A stretch of 31,326 nt of DNA from positions 1-31,326 of IMG/VR virus record IMGVR_UViG_3300032331_002140, one strand, 5' to 3'. Source of the stretch: a virus. Below the pieces are notes generated by a model that saw only the letters and a program-made list of their open reading frames with translations, was not told the origin of the DNA and searched no databases. Shown here one piece after another: positions 17,320 to 24,386 of this stretch (within the stretch, counting starts at the first letter, position 1; the number at the start of each line of letters is the position of its first letter). The translations under genes and the position numbers were made by a program.

Positions 17320-20300
17320 CAAACTACTCCGCTACCTGGTGCGGTACGCAAGTTGGTACTGGTCAATGCTTCAATCACTTCAATGTTGTTGATTGTTGCA
17401 CCATTTACAAATATTTCGTTTGGTGCTGAACGGATCTCATACAAGTCGCCAAAATACTTTTGACTGTTTAGTGGCACTAGCACCACTGAACTAATAATTG
17501 TTCCGAGTTCTCTATGCAAATAAGCCGCAAGTTCTGAGAAGTAGAATGTATCTCCAAAGTTCCATTTGTCAATTGAAAAGTATGTGTTCATTGAAGCAAC
17601 CACACTACTCTTGATTTCGCTGGTGCTGGCTGTGGATCCTTGCGCACGAATCACTTTGATCGTGGCACGTAATTCTTGAGAGGCCTTTTGACCGAACAAG
17701 GGTTTGAATACAACTGAATTCAAAATAATGTTGTCGCTGATCATTTTGTAATTTTGTAAACCTTGGTACTCCGTTGATAATTGGTCAATGGTCGGTACTT
17801 CAGGTTCGGGAACAGTTCCTGTGGTATCGCGAATCCAGTTTTGATAAGCAGTATAATAACTCAATGTCACAACGTATAGGTCAATGATGTTGGTTGTACC
17901 TGGATCGATACGTGTGGTAAGTGGAGCGTTGTGGCGATATTGATAATACAACGCCTGGCGACCGGTACGTGCAATCCATTCGTTAGTGACATCTATCAAT
18001 GTTCTTGCTCCTGTAACACTAATAGACAATTGGTAGAATGCTAGATCAGTATAAGCATAGAAAACTTGTCCTGGTGTCCAGGCAGTTTTTTGCAATTCAA
18101 TTTCATCGTATGTGCCGTAATCACTTACAACTATGTTAGGCTCTACTAACAGATATCGTTGTAGGTTATCAAAGTCCACTGTTTTTTGCAGGTAAACATA
18201 TTTTTGTGTAGGGTTGACATTGGGTGCTACAATTTCATTGAAGAAATCTGGATTGTCAGGCACGCCGTCATTGTCGCTATCACGATAACCCACTAGAACC
18301 TGGAAGTCATCAACATATCCATCACTTTCAACTGGTTGTCCAGTAATAGTCATTGTAATATCACCGGGCAAATGATCTGTTGAATCAGGACGGGTATTAA
18401 CTGCCAGCACATTAATAAAATCTTTGATCACTGTGCCTGTGCGGCTGTCATAAATCTGACCATTGGAATAATAGAAAAAGCGTGTTTGTAGTACTGATCC
18501 AAAGTAATATGCTAGGCCACGGAAGGTGGTTGTGTAATTTTGATTTTGCACAACAAATTGTATCAGCCAAGATGCATCTAGATTTGTGCCTGATGTGTTG
18601 CCAGCATAAGTTTGACTCCAGGTAGAATCTTGTGCTAGATTGGTGCTGGTAATTAGATACCATGAATATGGGGTACCAGTAATATCACCATTGTTATCGT
18701 ATCCCAGGCCAAAATTACGATTCAACAAAATTTGTTCGGTAATACTTTGTTCTACAGATACAGGTAAGTCAGTAACAAATAATGGAATAATTGTGTCAAC
18801 TAATGCGCCTGTGGGTATAAAATTATTAAGTGCAACCGGACCTGCTCCTGAAGGTAGATTACCAAGGCCGTTGTTGTATCCTGAGCCTACAATGCTAATG
18901 GGACTTGCCCAAATTTCCAGTTTCTGATCTGCTGAAGTTGGCGTGCCTTGTTGTAGTTTATTGTTACGATCAAAATAGTAACCCACAGGAGGTACAAATT
19001 TAATTAAACTGCCCACTGCCACATACTTGAACGCTGTGGTTGTAGTTGACCCTACTGGGATTGGAGATCCAGTTGGCCAGGTGGTTGAATAAATTGCATT
19101 TTTAAAATAGCCAGTGGTCTCGTTGGCTAGTGTGGTACTTTGAGTCCAACTTGCTCCTGTTACCCATGTAGTAGCACCATATGTGGGTAATGTGGTGGCA
19201 GTGACTCTGGGAAAGTTTTCGTAATAAAACTGTCGCATGGTAGTTTGTGCAATAGCCGGTTGAACTTGATTGCCAACAAAATCAGCGATTTCATTACGGT
19301 TGGTCCACGAAAGCAAAATAGTGGGAAGAATATTTTGTTCCCACAAGCCACCATCGCTGCCAAAAGTGTTTGTGCTAGAATATTTGCCTGTATTGTCAAC
19401 TAAGTCAAGATAACGACTTGTACCAATGCTGGCACGATTCAGTGCCTTGCTTTTCACAATTGAATTGTACTGTGTGTATGGAAAGAGATTATAGTCTTCG
19501 CCATTGACCATGCGATCTTGTGTGTAGTAACGTGCAGGGGCACGTTGCTTGATAGCATCTATTGTTTCACGTGCCTGACTGTTGCTGACAGGTTGAGTAA
19601 TGCCGCAAGTGAATGTAAGCGTTTCAAGATTGCCTGCACGACTGATATAACTGATTGGAATAGTTACCGCCTGCATCTCTGCAGGATTAATAATGTATTG
19701 CAAACCATTTGATGCGCGAACATACGCACGGAATGTACCCACTGGAATTTCTGAAAACACCCCATCACCAAACACCATGGTAATTTGATCATTTGTTCTT
19801 GAAGTAACAGTATAGATGGGGCGCAGGTCTGTAGCCACTTGTTCTGCGCCAGCGGAATAAATGTTTTCAGTATATGCCCATTCGCGATTGATATTACCCA
19901 CATTGTCTAGTTGGAACAACCAACGGTCTTCGTTGTTGATCCCTTCAATGTTGATGTTGACTGTGCGATTACTAACTTTTTCACTCAAGTTAAAGTCTTG
20001 ATTTTGTAGTACGCCTTGCTTGAACATAAAGAAATAGCCAGTATTGGCTGACTGGAAGCCTAAACTGTCGTTACGAAATAGAACATTAAATGGTACATTG
20101 GCTTGAGGAGGAGGCTCATACAAATAAGTTTTGCCTGCTGATGTAGATGTCATGGCTTCAAATGGCATGCTTACCCCATCCACTGTGGCTGTGTACGGCA
20201 CCACCGGCAAGTACCCTGGCACTAGATTCATGCCATACTCACTGGTAACTACGCCTAGTATGGTTTGTTTATTGCCGGGACGACCAATTTTTTGGGTGTC

Positions 20301-20795
20301 AACTAGACTGGCATTGATAATTGCGGTGAACTGTTCTTGCCAGTCTGGATTGGTTTGATCGGCCCAGTTCACAGTAACATTAGAAAGATTTACACCTTGA
20401 TAATCTACAACATTTTCTGTGGTGTTAACTGAAAATACTTTGAGTAAACCTTGTGCGGCAATGTTTCGTTTGGCTGTGTAACTGACCAAGTTTGCTAAAC
20501 GAACTACTGAGTCACGACGTTCTGCCGTGTCCATGTAGTTTTCGCGAGTGTTTAAATCTGTACGGAACGCAAGTGCTTGCCCCATGAACGCAATAACGTC
20601 TAATAGAGCAATGTATTCTGACGATTCAATGTAGTCATTGAATGTTTCTGGATAGTACAAACGCAGGTAATCAACAAAACTTTTGCGCAGAGTTTCAAAG
20701 TCATAACTTTGAAAGTCGGCTTCGCGATAGGTTTGATAGATTTGTTTCCAATCCTGTACACCAAATATCGCCGTTTGTCTAGTTGTTTTTGCCAT
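17319..20795 (-). CDS. 6: Baseplate wedge protein gp6-like (Baseplate_J type)
   Basis: 1158 aa against about 660 in T4 gp6, so it carries large insertions. The N-terminal region (DWKQIYQTYREADFQSYDFE, LRLYYPETFNDYIESSEYIA, RTDLNTRENYMDTAERRDSV) and the C-terminal region (NFGDTFYFSELAAYLHRELG, ISSVVLVPLNSQKYFGDLYE) match the gp6 family of T4-like aquatic phages. In T4, gp6 dimers form the inner ring that joins the wedges around the hub. Around residues 836-850 is DSDNDGVPDNPDFF, a thrombospondin type 3-like calcium-binding loop. The ribosome-binding site AGAGG lies next to a GCUCAGU arm that can pair with a sequence just after the gp25 stop, and a CATAAATA late-type box lies in the loop. The stop overlaps the start of the giant gene (TGATG). 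Confidence 0.92.
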   Translation of the reverse strand: MAKTTRQTAIFGVQDWKQIYQTYREADFQSYDFETLRKSFVDYLRLYYPETFNDYIESSEYIALLDVIAFMGQALAFRTDLNTRENYMDTAERRDSVVRLANLVSYTAKRNIAAQGLLKVFSVNTTENVVDYQGVNLSNVTVNWADQTNPDWQEQFTAIINASLVDTQKIGRPGNKQTILGVVTSEYGMNLVPGYLPVVPYTATVDGVSMPFEAMTSTSAGKTYLYEPPPQANVPFNVLFRNDSLGFQSANTGYFFMFKQGVLQNQDFNLSEKVSNRTVNINIEGINNEDRWLFQLDNVGNINREWAYTENIYSAGAEQVATDLRPIYTVTSRTNDQITMVFGDGVFSEIPVGTFRAYVRASNGLQYIINPAEMQAVTIPISYISRAGNLETLTFTCGITQPVSNSQARETIDAIKQRAPARYYTQDRMVNGEDYNLFPYTQYNSIVKSKALNRASIGTSRYLDLVDNTGKYSSTNTFGSDGGLWEQNILPTILLSWTNRNEIADFVGNQVQPAIAQTTMRQFYYENFPRVTATTLPTYGATTWVTGASWTQSTTLANETTGYFKNAIYSTTWPTGSPIPVGSTTTTAFKYVAVGSLIKFVPPVGYYFDRNNKLQQGTPTSADQKLEIWASPISIVGSGYNNGLGNLPSGAGPVALNNFIPTGALVDTIIPLFVTDLPVSVEQSITEQILLNRNFGLGYDNNGDITGTPYSWYLITSTNLAQDSTWSQTYAGNTSGTNLDASWLIQFVVQNQNYTTTFRGLAYYFGSVLQTRFFYYSNGQIYDSRTGTVIKDFINVLAVNTRPDSTDHLPGDITMTITGQPVESDGYVDDFQVLVGYRDSDNDGVPDNPDFFNEIVAPNVNPTQKYVYLQKTVDFDNLQRYLLVEPNIVVSDYGTYDEIELQKTAWTPGQVFYAYTDLAFYQLSISVTGARTLIDVTNEWIARTGRQALYYQYRHNAPLTTRIDPGTTNIIDLYVVTLSYYTAYQNWIRDTTGTVPEPEVPTIDQLSTEYQGLQNYKMISDNIILNSVVFKPLFGQKASQELRATIKVIRAQGSTASTSEIKSSVVASMNTYFSIDKWNFGDTFYFSELAAYLHRELGTIISSVVLVPLNSQKYFGDLYEIRSAPNEIFVNGATINNIEVIEALTSTNLRTAPGSGVV

Positions 20796-20798
20796 TAT

Positions 20799-20843
20799 AC
20801 TGAGCCTCTATTGTTTATTTATGGATTTCAAAAACCGCTCAGT
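20799..20843 (-). promoter_or_regulatory. Inverted repeat around the gp6 ribosome-binding site
   Basis: On the minus-strand RNA, ACUGAGC (20843-20837), directly after the gp25 stop, is fully complementary to GCUCAGU (20805-20799), which begins at the last G of the gp6 AGAGG site and ends 3 bases before the AUG. The stem is 7 bp with a 31-base loop. In read-through RNA this stem would lie between the Shine-Dalgarno and the start codon and could hinder translation. RNA started from the CATAAATA box in the loop would lack the left arm. The pairing is visible; the regulatory effect is inferred. Confidence 0.5.
20816..20823 (-). promoter_or_regulatory. Late promoter candidate CATAAATA upstream of gp6
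   Basis: The minus strand reads CATAAATA, one mismatch from the T4 late box and a fit to the NATAAATA form described for T4-like cyanophages. With the usual spacing, transcription starts near 20810, giving the leader UAGAGGCUCAGUAUA before the gp6 AUG, which keeps the AGAGG site intact. It lies in the 48-base gap between gp25 and gp6. Confidence 0.55.
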
Positions 20844-21221
20844 TTATACATAACTCGCCGAACGTTGTTGTAAATCAAAGAAAATACTTAAACGTTGGGC
20901 ATTGTCACTTGGTATTACCTGCAATTCAATTTCAAGTAGTATGCCATTTTCTTGTGGATATACTTGTGTGTCGCTGATGTAGATCCGTGGATCGCCGCCA
21001 GCCACACGCTGAACCTCTGTTACTATACTGTTTTGTAATTCTTCTAATTGGTTTTCAAACAAGAAGTCCCATAACACAGTACCATAAGCAGGACGGCCAG
21101 GTAGTTGACCTTGACGTATGTTAAAAGCGTTCAAGAGATCGCGTTTGATCAAGGCAAAGTCCGTGAGAGTGAACTTTTTGTATTGTTTTTGTGTGTTGAA
21201 TCCAATGAATGTTTGTGCCAT
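20844..21221 (-). CDS. 25: Baseplate wedge protein gp25-like
   Basis: 125 aa, close to T4 gp25 (132 aa). The signature GQLPGRPAYGT (about residues 38-48), followed by WDFLFENQLEELQNSIVTEV and GGDPRIYISD, is typical of the gp25 family, which is related to TssE of type VI secretion and to sheath-initiator proteins of contractile systems. gp25 sits in the inner baseplate core with gp6 and gp53 and nucleates sheath polymerisation. It is encoded directly before gp6, as in many contractile systems. The 17-base gap to the upstream 540-aa gene has no Shine-Dalgarno sequence, but it carries CATAAATA ending 4 bases before the ATG. Translation may therefore depend on coupling or on a near-leaderless late transcript. 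Confidence 0.94.
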   Translation of the reverse strand: MAQTFIGFNTQKQYKKFTLTDFALIKRDLLNAFNIRQGQLPGRPAYGTVLWDFLFENQLEELQNSIVTEVQRVAGGDPRIYISDTQVYPQENGILLEIELQVIPSDNAQRLSIFFDLQQRSASYV

Positions 21222-21225
21222 ATGG

Positions 21226-21233
21226 TATTTATG
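21226..21233 (-). promoter_or_regulatory. CATAAATA box immediately upstream of gp25
   Basis: The minus strand reads CATAAATA, then CCAT, then the gp25 ATG. The match to the late-promoter box is as good as that ahead of gp6, but the usual spacing would place the start of transcription at or within one base of the AUG. Either this makes a leaderless message or the match is fortuitous. Confidence 0.35.
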
Positions 21234-21238
21234 GGTGC

Positions 21239-22861
21239 TTATTCGCCCTCTCCGCGCCCTTCGATCTTGGACTGCAATGCATATAATCTTTCTTTCTGTG
21301 AAGATGAGAATGCGGCAGCGGCTTGAATTTTTTGGGTTATGGAATTTATACTAAAATCAGATGCTTTGACTGTGGCTTGTCCTTCAGCATTTAAAGAATT
21401 ATAAATGTCAACTAACTCTAAGGCTTTGGGAAGACCATTGATGTTATAATTGTTGCGTATTGCATCACATTCAGCGTTGAGTGCGCTGTACTGCGCCTGT
21501 GTGATAGTCTGTTGATTTTCCAAAGTTGCAAATTTTGGATTTAACGCCTGTAGTTTCTGCAAGTTGGGATTTAACCAATCATTAAGAAAGATTGTTGCTT
21601 TGGCTATGTAATCTTGTGCCGATGCTGAACTAATCTTGGCAACATAACTAGGAACAGGTATTTTTGGATCACCAACGACTCTGGTGCTGGCCGCATCCAG
21701 GGTAGCACGATTCACTGTGTCTGACTTGGGCACAGGAATATCTTGTTCTTTAAATGCTGTGGGTATCTTGGTGTTAACCAAGTTAACCGCAAATGCACCG
21801 TCACGAACAGCACTCGAAAAGGACGCTTGTACTGCACCTGTGGCGTCACCCGGAATAGGTAATCCTTTGGCAAATGCTTCGGCGTTAGGCAGGCTTTTTG
21901 CCGCATTCAATGCCATGCCAGCAATACCTTGACTGGATAAGTTTTGTACTGGTACGCCCACTGCGCCCAGACCTGCCACACCTTTGGTCATAAGATCTTG
22001 TTGTATAAGACTTTGTTTGGTATCATTACCCAGTAGGTCAGTTACACTTTTGATTCCATCTTTACCAGTCCAAGCGGCTGGACTTTTGACCACACTTGAA
22101 AGTAAACTTCCAGCAGATGCTACCAATGCACTGGTTCCTGGTTTGACATATCCTGCTGTTTCTAATTGACTCACGCTGAATCCAAATGATCCAACTCCTT
22201 TGTCATTGCTAAACATATTTGATGCTTGTCCTGTTAAATTTTTTGCCTGTGCCAATACACCATTGACTTCTGGTACACCCATCGGGCCAATGCCACTTAC
22301 CGCACCGTCGCCAGTAACACTGCTGGCAACCTTTGTGAAGTCAGCAGTGTTGATAGGATTGCTTATAGGAAAACTGCTAATTGTCTTATTGATAATTTGT
22401 ATAGATGATACCGCAGTTGATCCTTGTATCACTGCCGCACTGACCAATGGATTACCTGCCCCCAAGGCGCCAGGAATAGAAGAAAGAGATCCAGTAGCCG
22501 CCGATACTGCAGGACCTATTGCCGCAGTTAAACCTGCGGCGGTGCTGGCCAACGATCCGCCTAACGCTCCGCCAGCACCGCCTAGAGAAGTACTAATTGA
22601 TCCTAACGGTGCAACACTACCTACACTGCCAAGAGCGCCTGCTAGTCCGCTCTGTGTTTGTTGAAGCGCACCTTGTGCGCCTGCAAGACCGTCGGCCGCT
22701 TGTGAGGCCGCAGAGAGACTATCGCCTGGTTTGAATCCCACTAGTGCGCCAGTTGAATCTTGTTTTTTAAAGATTGCTTCAGCCTGATCTCTAGTAAGGC
22801 TTTCGGGACCTTTTATACTAAATGGTTTGCCATCACTATTGGTAAATGAGAATTCAGCCAT
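21239..22861 (-). CDS. Gly/Ala-rich virion protein of unknown function between gp5 and gp25
   Basis: 540 aa. The N-terminus FSFTNSDGKPFSIKGPESL followed by TRDQAEAIFKKQDSTGALVG looks like a folded, conserved head of about 55 residues. Residues about 60-160 are strongly Gly/Ala/Ser/Leu-rich (GGAGGALGGSLASTAAGL, AAIGPAVSAATGSLSS), resembling amphipathic or membrane-active segments rather than a classic transmembrane helix. The C-terminal 130 residues (about 410-540) are polar and mostly helical (LNDWLNPNLQKLQALNPKF, QSKIEGRGEGE). No enzymatic motif was found. It is translated from an ATG one base after the gp5-like stop, with only a weak CAGG site, so coupling is likely. T4 places small hub-assembly genes (26, 51, 28) near 25. 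I infer a hub- or spike-associated virion protein; a membrane-contact role is speculative. Confidence 0.65.
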   Translation of the reverse strand: MAEFSFTNSDGKPFSIKGPESLTRDQAEAIFKKQDSTGALVGFKPGDSLSAASQAADGLAGAQGALQQTQSGLAGALGSVGSVAPLGSISTSLGGAGGALGGSLASTAAGLTAAIGPAVSAATGSLSSIPGALGAGNPLVSAAVIQGSTAVSSIQIINKTISSFPISNPINTADFTKVASSVTGDGAVSGIGPMGVPEVNGVLAQAKNLTGQASNMFSNDKGVGSFGFSVSQLETAGYVKPGTSALVASAGSLLSSVVKSPAAWTGKDGIKSVTDLLGNDTKQSLIQQDLMTKGVAGLGAVGVPVQNLSSQGIAGMALNAAKSLPNAEAFAKGLPIPGDATGAVQASFSSAVRDGAFAVNLVNTKIPTAFKEQDIPVPKSDTVNRATLDAASTRVVGDPKIPVPSYVAKISSASAQDYIAKATIFLNDWLNPNLQKLQALNPKFATLENQQTITQAQYSALNAECDAIRNNYNINGLPKALELVDIYNSLNAEGQATVKASDFSINSITQKIQAAAAFSSSQKERLYALQSKIEGRGEGE

Positions 22862-22862
22862 G

Positions 22863-24383
22863 TTATTTTGCCTGTATTTCTATGCCAGGAGGTACTGGCT
22901 CTGCACCTGGTGGTGGGCTAGGTTTGCCTTCTTCAAATGCAATTTCAACATCCACACCTTTGTTATGATACGGATAAGGTTCATGTGTGGGCGCACGACT
23001 TACTATGCTTTCAAGTGCCCCAGGATCAACAACCCAGCCCTTGCTTGTGTCCCATTTTGTATCATCTAGCAATGTTGTTGTCAATGGTTGCGGGTTGGTT
23101 ACTGTGCCGGCCGCTGGCCCGTTGAGATCAATACCTCCTGCTTGTAAGGCCAATGCAGATCCTGCACCCCACGAACCTGATGCGCTGTTTAGCGTAAGTG
23201 TGCCATCTGCTTTGACACCAATTGTGTTTTTACTATACAAAGTAATATCTTCTTGTGCTTGAATACTCAAAAATGTATCAGTTTCTAACTGCATGTCTTG
23301 TTTGCTTTTTACTTTAAAATATCGCCCAGCAAACATATTGATGTCACGGTCTGCATGAAAATTAATATCACCTTTGGTGCGCACGTTTACACTGTTTGTG
23401 GCATACACATCTACTGTGCCTTCTACTCCAAACTCTAACCAAGTTTGGCCATTAGCATGAATAATATAGAAAAAGTTTCCAGTGTCGCTCATGGTAATTT
23501 GATGACCGCTACTGGTACGTAATCTAAGCAGAGCATTGTTACCTTCAAGATCTCCGTCATCCATCACAAGACTGTGCCCACCGACTCGTCCAATTACTTT
23601 TGCATCGCCAGATTTGAGGGCGCCTTCATTTAATTTGTTTCTAATGTCATTGGGCTTCATGCCGCCTGAGTATATAGGGATACCAGGTGTACTAACACCA
23701 AATACTGCGCTTGGACTTTCACGTTGGCTGCTAGAGTTAATTGTGCCACGTTCGTTGTCAGTAATTAATCCTTGTTGAAGCAACGCTTGCGCCACAACAC
23801 TTTGTACAGGTTTTATACCATCAAAGAATCGTGGACTGTTGAAAAGATCTATATTATTGGTATTAATTTCTGTGACAGGTAACTGAGTTGCGTCAGCAAA
23901 ATATGTCTCTTGGTTTTTATTTTGTACTTTTGCTTGTGACTTGATCACTGAGCCCAGGGCCGGAACCATGCGACCTAGTCCTTGATCAGGTATAGTACCA
24001 ATGTAATAGCCTTGGCTGCGGTCGCCATTGACAAAAACACACATTACAGTAACTCCCACATCTGGTGGTGTGAACCACATGCCGTAACTGTTCTGGTTTC
24101 CGGGATAAGATCCAATGTTCTTTGAGTTGGCTGTGCCTTGCAGTGGGGTTGATCCATAGAAAGAAGGCATATAACTTACCGTGGTCCATGTGGCTTCGTC
24201 TTGCATGTTTTGATCAGTCCCTGCCGCAAATGCATCAATGTATACTCGCAGGCGGCCGGCACGTGTGGGGTCTACCGTGCTCATAACTATGCCAGCAAAT
24301 GGACCAAACTCTGCGGGCACTCCGCCGCGGTCTAATTTGTAATTACTGGAACGCCCTTTACTGCGTTGTACACTTTCTGCCAT
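22863..24383 (-). CDS. 5: gp5-like baseplate hub spike (OB-fold plus beta-helix)
   Basis: 506 aa. Residues about 25-135 form a gp5/VgrG-type OB-fold (FAGIVMSTVDPTRAGRLRVY, WFTPPDVGVTVMCVFVNGD, QGYYIGTIPDQ). A linker with RESPSAVFGVSTPG (221-234) follows. Residues about 262-425 are a strand-repeat region (GHSLVMDDGD, LRTSSGHQITMSD, INFHADRDINMFAG, QEDITLYSKNTIGVKADGTL), characteristic of the trimeric beta-helix spike. The tail has APTHEPYPYHNKGVDV (464-479), a motif I associate with hub proteins of this phage group. T4 gp5 (575 aa) carries a lysozyme domain between OB-fold and helix; here the 125-residue linker is too short for it and shows no lysozyme motif. GGAGGT just before the ATG lies inside the last codons of the 1027-aa gene. 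Role: central spike of the baseplate hub. Confidence 0.88.
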   Translation of the reverse strand: MAESVQRSKGRSSNYKLDRGGVPAEFGPFAGIVMSTVDPTRAGRLRVYIDAFAAGTDQNMQDEATWTTVSYMPSFYGSTPLQGTANSKNIGSYPGNQNSYGMWFTPPDVGVTVMCVFVNGDRSQGYYIGTIPDQGLGRMVPALGSVIKSQAKVQNKNQETYFADATQLPVTEINTNNIDLFNSPRFFDGIKPVQSVVAQALLQQGLITDNERGTINSSSQRESPSAVFGVSTPGIPIYSGGMKPNDIRNKLNEGALKSGDAKVIGRVGGHSLVMDDGDLEGNNALLRLRTSSGHQITMSDTGNFFYIIHANGQTWLEFGVEGTVDVYATNSVNVRTKGDINFHADRDINMFAGRYFKVKSKQDMQLETDTFLSIQAQEDITLYSKNTIGVKADGTLTLNSASGSWGAGSALALQAGGIDLNGPAAGTVTNPQPLTTTLLDDTKWDTSKGWVVDPGALESIVSRAPTHEPYPYHNKGVDVEIAFEEGKPSPPPGAEPVPPGIEIQAK

Positions 24384-24386
24384 GTA

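Noticed and set aside
17320-17322. TTG start codon giving the giant protein one more residue
   Set aside because: The next codon is ATG, preceded by GGAG at normal spacing and overlapping the gp6 stop as TGATG; related proteins, as I recall them, start MANTR.
20796-20847. Inverted repeat between gp25 and gp6 as a transcription terminator
   Set aside because: The stem is only 7 bp with a 31-base loop and is not followed by a U-run; a translational role around the gp6 start fits better.
22200-22664. 154-codon open frame on the plus strand
   Set aside because: It lies antisense to the Gly/Ala-rich 540-aa gene; Gly/Ala-rich codons read backward give few stops and a Pro/Ala-rich nonsense protein. 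No ribosome-binding site or promoter was seen.
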